Source of the DNA: Xylophilus ampelinus | GTDB lineage: Bacteria > Pseudomonadota > Gammaproteobacteria > Burkholderiales > Burkholderiaceae_C | NCBI RefSeq assembly: GCF_901875635.1 | Contig: NZ_CABFMN010000117.1 | Coordinates: forward strand, 1-64,000 | Direction: 5' to 3' | Length of the DNA: 64,000 bases | Part shown: one piece after another, positions 35,988 through 43,897 of the stretch | How positions within the stretch are numbered: position 1 is the first letter of the stretch | Layout: the number at the start of each line of letters is the position of its first letter | Translations under genes and position numbers: made by a program | The notes under the pieces: model-generated | The model's database searches: none | The model's input: only the letters and a program-made list of their open reading frames with translations | What the model was told of the DNA's origin: nothing

Positions 35988-36496
35988 CAGCGGTTGGCCG
36001 GCAGGCGGCCGATCTCGCGCTGCAGGCCGGCGATATCGCTTTCGTTGCGCGCGATCTGGGCCTTCATGTCGGCCACGCGATCCAGGTACTTCTGGTAGTT
36101 CTTGGCCTCGCTGCCCTGCTTCTCGGGCTCGCCGTTGTTGTATTCCTTGAGCAGCTCGGCCTGGCGGGCCTGCGCCTTCTTGAGTTCGGACTCGAGCACC
36201 GCGCGCGCGTCGCTGTCGCGTGCACGCTGGTCGGCACTCTCGACGCGCGGGCTGCCGGCGGGCGCGCGCGCGGCACTGCCCGTGGAGCCGCCCGCAGATG
36301 CAGTGGATGCGCCCGAAGGCCGCGTGCCCTGGACCACGGTGATGTTGCCGCCCTCCATGAGCTTGCAGCCGCGGCGTTGCGCATCGGTAGCGTTGTTCGT
36401 GTATTCGTTGCCGCAGCGCCAGACGCGCTCCTGCGCCTGCGCGCTCAGGCCGGCCAGCGATGCGAACAGCGCGATGGCAAGAGTCAAGGTCTTCAT
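35987..36496 (-). CDS. DUF4124-type exported protein upstream of ntrB
   Basis: 169 aa with a clean signal peptide (MKTLTLAIALFASLAGLSAQAQ). The mature start ERVWRCGNEYTNN has the W-R-C/Y pattern of DUF4124. A low-complexity Ser/Gly/Ala stretch is followed by a charged coiled-coil-like region (ARAVLESELKKAQARQAELLKEY). The start was chosen for the signal peptide; the upstream ATG gives an implausible leader. It is coupled to ntrB by TGATG, but no role in nitrogen control is known to me. Confidence 0.78.
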   Translation of the reverse strand: MKTLTLAIALFASLAGLSAQAQERVWRCGNEYTNNATDAQRRGCKLMEGGNITVVQGTRPSGASTASAGGSTGSAARAPAGSPRVESADQRARDSDARAVLESELKKAQARQAELLKEYNNGEPEKQGSEAKNYQKYLDRVADMKAQIARNESDIAGLQREIGRLPANR

Positions 36497-36581
36497 GGTC
36501 GTCGGGTCGGTGGGAGGCATCGAGCCTTGCATTTTCTTGCAATTCGACGACGGGCCCTCCCGGCGGTTCCCCTGCAAAGAA

Positions 36582-36608
36582 AAAAGGACGGCCGGGGGCC
36601 GTCCTTTT
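36582..36608. terminator. Rho-independent terminator downstream of glnA
   Basis: AAAAGGACGGCC, loop GGG and GGCCGTCCTTTT form a 12 bp stem with A/T flanks between glnA and the DUF4124-ntrB-ntrC run. A second T-less stem, GGGCTGGG/CCCAGCCC at 36676-36695, lies just after the glnA stop. Confidence 0.8.
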
Positions 36609-36704
36609 GAGCGCTGGAGGGAAACGGAAAGAAAGCGCCGGGCCGCCCCAAGCTTTCTTGCTCCCCTCGGGGGACGGGCTGGGCGTGCCCAGCCCTGGGG
36701 GCTC

Positions 36705-38120
36705 TTACAGCGAGTAGTACATGTCGAACTCGACCGGGTGCGGCGCCATGCGGAAGCGCGTCACTTCGGTCATCTTGAGGTCGATGTAGGCGTCGAGCAT
36801 CGAGTCGGTGAACACGCCGCCCTTGGTCAAAAAGGCGCGGTCCTTGTCGAGGTATTCCAGGGCCTGGTCGAGGCTGTGGCACACGGTCGGCACCAGCGCG
36901 TCTTCTTCCGGCGGCAGGTGGTACAGGTCCTTGGTGGCGGCTTCGCCCGGGTGGATCTTGTTCTCGATGCCGTCCAGGCCGGCCATCAGCAGGGCCGAGA
37001 AGCACAGGTAGGGGTTCGACGACGGATCGGGGAAGCGCGCTTCGATGCGGCGGCCCTTGGGGTTGCTCACGAACGGAATGCGGATCGAGGCCGAGCGGTT
37101 CTTGGCCGAGTAGGCCAGCTTCACCGGGGCTTCGAAGCCAGGCACCAGGCGCTTGTAGCTGTTGGTGCCGGGGTTGGTGATGGCGTTCAGGGCGCGGGCG
37201 TGCTTGATGATGCCGCCGATGTAGTACAGGGCCGTGTCCGACAGGCCGGCATAGCCGTCGCCGGCGAACAGGTTCTTGCCGTCCTTCCAGATCGACTGGT
37301 GCACGTGCATGCCCGAGCCGTTGTCGCCGGCATAGGGCTTGGGCATGAAGGTGGCGGTCTTGCCGTAGGTGTTGGCCACGTTCCAGACCACGTACTTCAG
37401 GACCTGCGTCCAGTCGGCGCGCTGCACGAGCGTCGAGAACTTGGTGCCGATCTCGTTCTGGCCAGCGCCCGCCACTTCGTGGTGGAACACTTCGACCGGG
37501 ATGCCCAGCGATTCGAGCACCAGGACCATCTCGGCGCGCATGTCCTGCGTGCTGTCGACCGGAGGCACGGGGAAGTAGCCGCCCTTGGTGGTGGGACGGT
37601 GGCCGCGGTTGCCGCCTTCGAGCTTGGCGCCGCTGTTCCAGGGGGCTTCGTATTCCTCGATCTCGCTGAACACGCGGCCGGGCTCGTTGCTCCAGCGCAC
37701 GCCGTCGAAGATGAAGAATTCCGGTTCGGGACCGAAGTAGGCGGTGTCGCCCAGGCCGGTGGACTTCAGGTACGCCTCGGCCTTCTTGGCCACCGAGCGC
37801 GGGTCGCGGTCGTACGGCTTGCCGTCGGCCGGTTCCAGCACGTCGCACTGCATGAACAGCGTCGTCTCTTCGTAGAAGGGGTCGATGTTGGCCGTGTTGG
37901 GGTCGGGCATGAGCTGCATGTCCGACGCTTCGATGCCCTTCCAGCCCGCCACCGAGGAGCCGTCGAAGGCATGGCCGGCGGAGAACTTGTCTTCGTCGAA
38001 GGCGCTGATCGGCACCGTGACGTGCTGTTCCTTGCCGCGGGTGTCGGTGAATCGGAAGTCGACGAACTTGACCTCGTTTTCCTTGACGAGCTTCAGTACA
38101 TCGGCGACGGTCTTGGCCAT
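36705..38120 (-). CDS. glnA: Glutamine synthetase, type I
   Basis: 471 aa ammonia-assimilating enzyme. The N-terminal beta-grasp runs [19 protein letters not shown]. Catalytic motifs are [29 protein letters not shown], the Glu/His metal sites in [10 protein letters not shown] and [32 protein letters not shown] with the ATP loop, and [24 protein letters not shown]. The adenylylation loop [11 protein letters not shown] carries the Tyr modified by GlnE. The ATG at 38120 follows an AGGAGAA site. A sigma-54-type promoter lies about 50 bp upstream. Confidence 0.98.
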   Translation of the reverse strand: MAKTVADVLKLVKENEVKFVDFRFTDTRGKEQHVTVPISAFDEDKFSAGHAFDGSSVAGWKGIEASDMQLMPDPNTANIDPFYEETTLFMQCDVLEPADGKPYDRDPRSVAKKAEAYLKSTGLGDTAYFGPEPEFFIFDGVRWSNEPGRVFSEIEEYEAPWNSGAKLEGGNRGHRPTTKGGYFPVPPVDSTQDMRAEMVLVLESLGIPVEVFHHEVAGAGQNEIGTKFSTLVQRADWTQVLKYVVWNVANTYGKTATFMPKPYAGDNGSGMHVHQSIWKDGKNLFAGDGYAGLSDTALYYIGGIIKHARALNAITNPGTNSYKRLVPGFEAPVKLAYSAKNRSASIRIPFVSNPKGRRIEARFPDPSSNPYLCFSALLMAGLDGIENKIHPGEAATKDLYHLPPEEDALVPTVCHSLDQALEYLDKDRAFLTKGGVFTDSMLDAYIDLKMTEVTRFRMAPHPVEFDMYYSL

Positions 38121-38170
38121 CAGGTTCTCCTGGTTTGGATGGTTGGTTGAGAGAAAACGGATTCGGGGAA

Positions 38171-38186
38171 TGCAGGTTCTGTGCCC
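38171..38186 (-). promoter_or_regulatory. Predicted sigma-54 promoter of glnA
   Basis: Read on the minus strand, GGGCACAGAACCTGCA has GG and GC exactly 10 nt apart and matches the CAC and TGCA parts of the TGGCAC-N5-TTGCA consensus. Transcription would start near 38160, leaving a leader of about 40 nt. This fits NtrC control of glnA. Confidence 0.6.
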
Positions 38187-38256
38187 ATTCTCACCGCGGG
38201 TGGCGCACGACCCCGATACGCCTTTCGGCGGCCGGTCGGCCCGCACGACCCTGAAA

Positions 38257-38304
38257 TGGTGCTTGAAACATCATCGCACCAACTCAGGGCCTATTGATGC
38301 ACCA
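38257..38304 (-). promoter_or_regulatory. Candidate NtrC enhancer half-sites
   Basis: TGGTGC (38257-38262), GCACCA (38276-38281) and TGCACCA (38298-38304) match halves of the NtrC consensus TGCACCA-N3-TGGTGCA. They lie roughly 100-145 bp before the predicted start, a normal enhancer distance. The region overlaps the 3' end of the MoCF gene. No full-length consensus palindrome is present. Confidence 0.4.
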
Positions 38305-39101
38305 AAATCGATCAATCCAGATTTGAGCTGCGCATAGGCGGCATCGAGCCGTGCTGCGTCGCCCTTCACGCCGAGCTCGATATGGCGCCCGTACTGAGGG
38401 TGATCCACGCTCGGCAGGCTGAACACTTTCACGTCCGGGTGCGTCGCCTCCACGGCCTGCATCAGCGGGGTCAGGCTGGCCTCCATTGCACCGAAAACGA
38501 TCACGGAGCGCTCGCTCACCCCGGGCGGCCGAGCCAGGTCGCCATAACGCGTGTCGAGCACCCACTCGACCATCGGCCAGGCCATGACCGGGAAGCCCGG
38601 CACGAAGTGCACATCGCGCACGCTGAACCCGGGAATCTTGTTGTACGGGTTGGGGATGATCGCTGCCCCCTCGGGGAACACGCCCATGTTGAGGCGGTGC
38701 ACGTTGTCGGGCCGGTCGGGTTCGTAGGGCACGCCCTGCTCGCGCGCCGTGTCCTGCATGCGTTCGCGGATCAGCACCTCGGCCTGCGGATGCAGCGCCA
38801 GCGGCACGCCCAGCGCTGCCGCTGCGCACTGGCGCGTGTGGTCGTCGGGCGTGGCGCCGATGCCGCCGGTGGAGAACACGATGTCGCCCGAGGCAAAGGC
38901 GCGGCGCAGCGCGGCCGTGATGCGCACCGGGTCGTCGCCCACGTACTCGGCCCAGGCCAGCGGCAGGCCGCGGGCGGCCAGCAGTTCGATCACCTTGGGC
39001 AGGTGCTTGTCGGCGCGCTTGCCGGAGAGGATCTCGTCGCCGACGATGATGAGCCCGAAGGCGCGCGCTGCGGCAGCGGAACTGCCGGTGGTGTTGGTCA
39101 T
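38271..39101 (-). CDS. Molybdopterin-binding (MoCF/CinA N-terminal) domain protein
   Basis: 276 aa. FGLIIVGDEILSGKRADKHLPKVIELLAARG, VFSTGGIGATPDDHTRQCAAAALG and PGFSVRDVHFVPGFPVMAWPMVEW match the N-terminal domain of CinA. The C-terminal nicotinamide mononucleotide deamidase domain is absent. Such short forms are common in Burkholderiales and probably bind nucleotides or molybdopterin. The start overlaps the EI24 gene stop by ATGA. Its 3' end carries the putative glnA enhancer sites. Confidence 0.85.
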   Translation of the reverse strand: MTNTTGSSAAAARAFGLIIVGDEILSGKRADKHLPKVIELLAARGLPLAWAEYVGDDPVRITAALRRAFASGDIVFSTGGIGATPDDHTRQCAAAALGVPLALHPQAEVLIRERMQDTAREQGVPYEPDRPDNVHRLNMGVFPEGAAIIPNPYNKIPGFSVRDVHFVPGFPVMAWPMVEWVLDTRYGDLARPPGVSERSVIVFGAMEASLTPLMQAVEATHPDVKVFSLPSVDHPQYGRHIELGVKGDAARLDAAYAQLKSGLIDFGASIGPELVR

Positions 39102-40009
39102 GGCGAACCCCATTGGGAAAGTGCGGCGCGCTCGGCGCCAGAGCCGTCGGTCAGCGCGGCCGGTTCGGCCGGTTCGGCCGTGGGCACCAGCGCGGCGGCG
39201 GCGCGTTGCGCGCGCAGCCGCGCCAGTGCATCCAGCGTGTAGTGGGCGAACCAGAGCGCCGAGAAGGCGAAGACGACGGTGTAGATCCAGATCGCGATCG
39301 GCACCAGCACGAAGAAGGCCGCCGCGAAGAGCAGGCCGGAGGCCCAGACGATGCTCGGTGCCGCGCCCAGGTAGCCGCACAGCACACCGATGCCCAGCAA
39401 CGGCCATCGGTACTGGCGCAGCAGCGTGTTGCGCTCTTCGGCGCTGGCGTGGTCGGCCAGCGCGTCGAAGGCCATCACCCGTGCCGTGAGCCAGCCCCAG
39501 ATGAGCGGCGGCAGCACCAGCACCAGCGGCGGAATGAGCCACAGCGGCATCGACACCACCAGCGCCACGATGGCGAGGACGGTCAGACCCAGCGACCGGA
39601 AGACGCTGAGGACCAGCGAGGCGCCCTTCTTCTTCTCGAGCGTCGGAAAGCGCCGGTCGGCCACCAGGCGCGTGAGGGCGGGCGCCATGAAGGCGGCCAC
39701 GATGAGCAGCGACACCAGCACGACCGCCGGCGTGAGCGCCAGCACCACCACCAGCGGCGCGAGGAAGGTCTTCACATCCCCGGAGAACAGGCCCGACATC
39801 CAGCCCCAGAAACTGGCCAGCAGCGGCCAGGCATCGAGCGCCTCGCGCGTCCACGCGACAGCGGCGTCCCAGTACAGGTAGCCCAGGCCCAGCGCCAGCA
39901 GCACCATCAGCACTAGGGGCAGCAGCGACAGGACGATGACCCGCGGATGCAGGCAGTAGGCCGCGGCGCGCCAGAAGGAATCGAGCAGGAGACGCATCGC
40001 GGCGAGCAT
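39098..40009 (-). CDS. EI24-domain (CysZ-like) membrane protein
   Basis: 303 aa with several hydrophobic segments: VIVLSLLPLVLMVLLALGLGYL, FLAPLVVVLALTPAVVLVSLL, LTVLAIVALVVSMPLWLIPPLV and FAAAFFVLVPIAIWIYTVVFAFS. The N-terminal SFWRAAAYCLHPRVI and central FMAPALTRLVADRRFP fit the EI24 family (formerly DUF540), related to the sulfate transporter CysZ. An ATG 12 nt downstream is an alternative start. It is coupled to the MoCF gene; function uncertain. Confidence 0.82.
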   Translation of the reverse strand: MLAAMRLLLDSFWRAAAYCLHPRVIVLSLLPLVLMVLLALGLGYLYWDAAVAWTREALDAWPLLASFWGWMSGLFSGDVKTFLAPLVVVLALTPAVVLVSLLIVAAFMAPALTRLVADRRFPTLEKKKGASLVLSVFRSLGLTVLAIVALVVSMPLWLIPPLVLVLPPLIWGWLTARVMAFDALADHASAEERNTLLRQYRWPLLGIGVLCGYLGAAPSIVWASGLLFAAAFFVLVPIAIWIYTVVFAFSALWFAHYTLDALARLRAQRAAAALVPTAEPAEPAALTDGSGAERAALSQWGSP

Positions 40010-40036
40010 ACCCCGCGAGGTCGATGCAACCTGCCG

Positions 40037-41011
40037 TCAGGCCCGCCCGACCAGCCGCCTCAGCCCCAGCCACTGCTGGGCCCAGAAGCCGCGGCCGTAG
40101 TCGCGCACGCGGCCGGTCGCGTCGGGCTCGACCTGGTCGCGGATCCCGGTGGCGTCGTAGCGGTCTTCGAAGTTGGCGGAGCCAAAGAGCATGTCCCACC
40201 AGGGCAGCAAGACGCCGAAGTTCCGGCCTCCGAGCGTCCGCGGCCCTTGCGACTCGTGGCCGATGCCGATCGCATGGTGCACGCGGTGGAAGCGCGGGCT
40301 GATCCACAGCCGCTCCCCGATTCGGCCGAAGGACAGCCGCAGGTTGGCGTGCTGCAGGCTCTGGCTCAGCTGGGTGAAGGCGACGACGGCGATGAACTGC
40401 CCTGGCGCCACGCCGATGAGCTGGGCCACGAGCACGATGATGGCGTCGTGGATCAGGTCGTCGAGCAGGTGGTTGCGGTCGTCGCTCCACATGGTCATCT
40501 GGCGCTGCGAATGGTGCAGCGCGTGCAGGCTCCACCACCAGTTGAAGCGGTGCTGGCCACGGTGGATGAGGTACTCGACGAAGTCCAGCACGACCAGGTA
40601 GATCGCAAAGGCCAGCCAGGGGATGTCGGTCACGCCGGGCCAGAGCTCGTCCAGGTGCAGCGTACCCCACCCGGCCCCGCGCAGTTCGCCCAGCAGCGCA
40701 TCGAACAGCGGCGTGACGGCGAAGAACAGCGCCAGCCGGAACAGGCCCAGCCGGTGGATGAGGGTGTAGAGGATGTCGACGCGGATGGCCTGCCGGTCGC
40801 GCACCGGCTCCGCCGGTCGCCAGCGCTGCAGCGGGCCGATGACGGCGACCAGGATCAGGATCTGGATCACGCCCACCAGCAGCCAGCCGGTGGCGTCGAA
40901 GGCGTCCTCGGTCCAGCCGCCCAGGCCCACGGCGAAGACCAGCGGCTGCACCACCGCCTCGAACAGCCACTGCTGCACGGCGGCGAACTGGTCGGTCAGC
41001 CATTCGATCAC
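40037..41011 (-). CDS. Sterol desaturase / fatty acid hydroxylase family protein
   Basis: 324 aa di-iron membrane protein. Four hydrophobic regions flank the histidine clusters HRGQH, HALHHS and HRVHH, which bind the non-haem iron pair. DDRNHLLDDLIHD adds another His. Relatives hydroxylate lipids, ornithine lipids or carotenoids; the substrate cannot be told here. It runs in the same direction as the EI24 gene, 27 nt upstream of it. Confidence 0.88.
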   Translation of the reverse strand: MIEWLTDQFAAVQQWLFEAVVQPLVFAVGLGGWTEDAFDATGWLLVGVIQILILVAVIGPLQRWRPAEPVRDRQAIRVDILYTLIHRLGLFRLALFFAVTPLFDALLGELRGAGWGTLHLDELWPGVTDIPWLAFAIYLVVLDFVEYLIHRGQHRFNWWWSLHALHHSQRQMTMWSDDRNHLLDDLIHDAIIVLVAQLIGVAPGQFIAVVAFTQLSQSLQHANLRLSFGRIGERLWISPRFHRVHHAIGIGHESQGPRTLGGRNFGVLLPWWDMLFGSANFEDRYDATGIRDQVEPDATGRVRDYGRGFWAQQWLGLRRLVGRA

Positions 41012-41080
41012 GCGAAGCCCCTGTCACGGCCCGCGCCGGGCCGTTCGATCACCAAGATGCGTCTTAGCAATTTCATGAAT

Positions 41081-41138
41081 CAAAAGTGGCTGTTTCGCCC
41101 ATAGGATGGGCGAAGGCAGCTATCGATTTCATAGTAAA
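41081..41138 (+). repeat. Dispersed GCTAT-hairpin repeat, copy F
   Basis: Intergenic copy between the sterol desaturase-like and deacetylase genes. It contains CAAAAGTGGCTG, an internal hairpin TTCGCCCAT-AGG-ATGGGCGAA, then GCAGCTATCGATTTCATAGT, the same end as copy B. It lies in about 150 bp otherwise without features. Confidence 0.7.
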
Positions 41139-41161
41139 CCCGGCAACCTGACCGCGCGCTT

Positions 41162-41992
41162 TCATGGGTGCGCCGCAATCCACTCGCGGTACGCCGGATG
41201 CTGGCGCAGCGTCCGGAAGCAGAAGCCTTTGGCCTTCAGGCCCACGATCAGCGGCTCCAGGTCGGCCGGCGCCCATGGGTCCTGACGCGACCAGATGCCC
41301 AGGTGCGCCAGCAGGATGTCGCCGGGCCGGATGTGCTCCAGCGCCTGCGCCAGCAGCTTGTCGTTGGGGTACTTGTCGCTGGGCAGTTCGTCGCCCAGGA
41401 AGCCGGCCGGCGACCAGCCGACGTGCGCGAAGCCGCAGCTTTTGGCGGCCGCCAGCAGGCGGGGCGAGGTCTTGCCGCCCGGTGCGCGGAAGAGCGGTAG
41501 CGGCTTCTTGCCGGTGATGTGCGCCAGCCGGTCCGAGGAGCGCTTGATCTCTTCGCAGTACTGCGCCGCGTTCCAGGTGAAGGTGCGTCCCGCATACGCG
41601 CCGGCACTGGGCTGGATCCGGAATTTCGGTTCCACGCCCTTCACGTCGCCCCGCCAGTACGCATGGTCGTAGGTGTGCGAGCCGAACTCGTGCCCCTCCG
41701 CCGCGCGTGCCTTCCACCACGGCGCCCAGTGGTTGTCCAGGCTGTCACCGCCGTCCTGGGTTTTCTCGGCGGCGGCGAAGAAGGTGACCTTCACGTCCTG
41801 GCGCTTGAGCACTTCGGCCACCAGCGGCGCGATGCCCATGTGGCCGGTGTCGAAGGTCAAGTAGACCGGCTTGTCGCAGTCATTCTGGGCTGCAGCGCCC
41901 GTGGATGCTGCGCAGGCCGCTATGAAAAACGTAGCAATCGACGCACCCTGGCGCAACGCGCGGGCGACCGGGAAATCAGCGGACCTTGGCAT
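41162..41992 (-). CDS. Exported polysaccharide deacetylase-family protein
   Basis: 276 aa NodB-homology protein. The N-terminal signal peptide (ATFFIAACAASTGAAAQ) is encoded by repeat copy G. Motif 1 is LTFDTGHMG, with Thr where classical enzymes have the second Asp, as in PdaA-like TFDNG forms. Motif 2 is SHTYDH with two zinc-type His. RAPGGKTSPR (motif 3), GWSPAGFLGDE and LLAHLGIW (motif 5) follow. It likely acts on peptidoglycan or an exopolysaccharide in the periplasm. Its start overlaps the end of the beta-propeller gene by 17 nt. Confidence 0.87.
   Translation of the reverse strand: MPRSADFPVARALRQGASIATFFIAACAASTGAAAQNDCDKPVYLTFDTGHMGIAPLVAEVLKRQDVKVTFFAAAEKTQDGGDSLDNHWAPWWKARAAEGHEFGSHTYDHAYWRGDVKGVEPKFRIQPSAGAYAGRTFTWNAAQYCEEIKRSSDRLAHITGKKPLPLFRAPGGKTSPRLLAAAKSCGFAHVGWSPAGFLGDELPSDKYPNDKLLAQALEHIRPGDILLAHLGIWSRQDPWAPADLEPLIVGLKAKGFCFRTLRQHPAYREWIAAHP
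41881..41940 (+). repeat. Dispersed GCTAT-hairpin repeat, copy G, encoding the deacetylase signal peptide
   Basis: Runs from CATTCTGGGCTGCAGCGCCC to GCTATGAAAAACGTAGCA. Its sequence matches the reverse complement of the copy inside aroA ungapped at 43 of 56 positions by eye. Hairpin arms are GCTAT (41919-41923) and GTAGC (41931-41935). Confidence 0.75.
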
Positions 41993-42989
41993 GTTCGACC
42001 GTCCAGACGCCGTGGGGCGAGCGGCCCACGTTGACCGTTCGCACCACCTTGCCCGCCGTGAGGTCGACCACGCTGAGCTTCTTGGCCCAGCGCGAGGTGA
42101 CGAAGAGCGTCTTGCCGTCGGCCGACACGTCCATGCAGTCCGGGCCGCCGGGCACGGGGTACGTGGCGGCCACCGTGAGCGTGGGAATGTCGATGCGGCT
42201 GATCGAGTTGGCGACGCGGTTGCTCACGAAGACCGACTTGCCGTCGCCCGCCGAGCGGAAGGCGTGTGCGCCCTTGCCGGTGGGGATCTTGCCGACCAGC
42301 TTGGGCTCCTTGCCGGCCACGTCGAAGACCTGCACGCCGTCGCCGCCGGTCAGGCCGACCAGCAGCGTCTTGCCGTCGTGGATGCCGAAGATGTCGGCCG
42401 GCATGGGGCCGGTGGGTGTGCGCCAGCGGATGGTCTGGGTGGCGAGGTCGACGGCGATGAGCTCGTCGCTGTCCTGCATGGTGACGTAGGCCACCGTGCT
42501 CTTGCCGTCGATCCAGATGTGGCTGGGCGTCTTGCCGGTCGGGATGCGCTTGGCCAGCTGGAGGTTGCTGCCGTCCCAGCGGTAGACGTCGACGTGGTTC
42601 AGCCGGTTGCCGGCGGTGACGAACCACTTCATGTCGGGCGAGAACTGCAGCTGGTACGGATCGATGATGCCGTAGACCGTGCGCTGGATCTCGCCCGTGC
42701 GCGGGTTGAAGAAGGTGAGCGAATCGCCGGCCGAGTTGGCCACGATCACCGACTTCTGGTCCGGCGTCATGTAGATGTGGTGCGGCTCCTTGCCCACCGC
42801 GACGCGGTTGCGTTCGGTCCAGGTGCCGGGATCGATCAGGCTGACCGAGGCATCGAGCGAATTGAGGACGAAGAGCGGCGGCGTCGCCGCAGGGGCCGGA
42901 GCGGCCGGTTGGGCCGGTATGGCCGCGCTGGCCAGCAGACAAACGAAAAGAGCCGCAAGGCGGCTCAGGGAGCGAACGGACAGACGCAA
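41976..42989 (-). CDS. Secreted YVTN/YncE-type beta-propeller protein
   Basis: 337 aa. Signal peptide to about residue 27 (LAALFVCLLASAAIPAQ), then repeated blades with the pattern G-K-x-P-H-x-I-x-x-T-P-D and x-V-x-x-T-S (GKEPHHIYMTPDQKSVIVAN, GGPDCMDVSADGKTLFVTS, GRSPHGVWTV). This is the seven-bladed YncE fold; such proteins are periplasmic, some bind DNA or cell-wall components. It is translationally coupled with the deacetylase, suggesting a shared envelope role. Confidence 0.85.
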   Translation of the reverse strand: MRLSVRSLSRLAALFVCLLASAAIPAQPAAPAPAATPPLFVLNSLDASVSLIDPGTWTERNRVAVGKEPHHIYMTPDQKSVIVANSAGDSLTFFNPRTGEIQRTVYGIIDPYQLQFSPDMKWFVTAGNRLNHVDVYRWDGSNLQLAKRIPTGKTPSHIWIDGKSTVAYVTMQDSDELIAVDLATQTIRWRTPTGPMPADIFGIHDGKTLLVGLTGGDGVQVFDVAGKEPKLVGKIPTGKGAHAFRSAGDGKSVFVSNRVANSISRIDIPTLTVAATYPVPGGPDCMDVSADGKTLFVTSRWAKKLSVVDLTAGKVVRTVNVGRSPHGVWTVEHAKVR

Positions 42990-43088
42990 GACACGGCTCC
43001 GGAAAGGGACTGGGAAGTTTAACGAGCGAGGCCGCCGCGCCGCCGACAGGAGAGCCCCGATGGCCGGCCGGCAGGCGCGAGCCGCGCG

Positions 43089-43826
43089 TCAGGCAGGCCC
43101 CGACTGCCGCACCGCCTGCAGCTCGTCGGGCCGAAGCCAGCGCCACTGGCCCGGCGCCAGGTCGGCCGGCAGCACCAGGCCGCCGATGGCGCTGCGGTGC
43201 AGCGCCGTCACCCGGTTGCCCACGGCCGCGACCATGCGCTTGACCTGGTGGTACTTGCCCTCGGTGAGCGTGAGGCGCAGGTGGCGGGTGTCCACCGCTT
43301 CGGCAGCCGCCGCGCACACGGGCTTCGGATCGTCGTCGAGCACCACGCCGGCCAGCAGGCGCCCGATCTGGACATCGGTCAGCGCGTCGGCGGTCGTCGC
43401 CTCGTAGACCTTGGGCACATGGTGCTTCGGCGAAGCCATGCGATGGATGAACTGGCCGTCGTCGCTGAGCAGCAGCAGGCCGGTGGTGTCCTGGTCGAGC
43501 CGGCCGATGGCCTGCACGCCGGGTTGCCCGCCCTTGACGGGGCGCTGGCGCAGCGGCGCGGGCAGCAGCGTGTAGATGCTGGGCCAGGCCGAAGGCTTCT
43601 GCGAACACTCGGTGCCGGCAGGCTTGTGAAGCATCAGGTAGGCCTTGGCGTAGTACGCCCACGGCGTGCCCTGTACGGTGAAGCGCAGGCCGTCGGCTGC
43701 TATCAATTCCGTAGCTGGTTCCGCAGCGTCCACGCCGTCAACGGCCACAAAACCCTGTTGAATGAGGCCCGCGCAGACGCGGCGCGTGCCGAAGCCCTGG
43801 CTGTAGAGAAGGTCCTGCAGTTCCAT
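43089..43826 (-). CDS. rsuA: 16S rRNA pseudouridine synthase RsuA family
   Basis: 245 aa. An N-terminal S4 RNA-binding domain (LLYSQGFGTRRVCAGLIQQGFVAVDG) precedes the catalytic core with the Asp in GRLDQDTTGLLLLSDDG. YEATTADALT and LTEGKYHQVKRMVAAVGNRV are further RsuA signatures. The pairing of LMLHKPAG and PVYKVYEAT-like HHVPKVYEAT fits the 516-specific enzyme. Repeat copy H covers the linker DGVDAAEPATELIAADG between S4 and catalytic domains. ATG at 43826. Confidence 0.9.
   Translation of the reverse strand: MELQDLLYSQGFGTRRVCAGLIQQGFVAVDGVDAAEPATELIAADGLRFTVQGTPWAYYAKAYLMLHKPAGTECSQKPSAWPSIYTLLPAPLRQRPVKGGQPGVQAIGRLDQDTTGLLLLSDDGQFIHRMASPKHHVPKVYEATTADALTDVQIGRLLAGVVLDDDPKPVCAAAAEAVDTRHLRLTLTEGKYHQVKRMVAAVGNRVTALHRSAIGGLVLPADLAPGQWRWLRPDELQAVRQSGPA
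43695..43754 (-). repeat. Dispersed GCTAT-hairpin repeat, copy H, inside rsuA
   Basis: Plus-strand GCTATCAATTCCGTAGC (arms 43699-43703 and 43711-43715) with downstream CCGCAGCGTCCACGCC and GGCCACAAAACC resembles the family in reverse orientation. This copy is more diverged than A-G. Confidence 0.5.
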
Positions 43827-43897
43827 CGAAAACGTGTCCCGAAACGACAAGGCGGCCGCGCCACGAGGAGCACGGCCGCCGCGGGCGCGAGCGCCGA

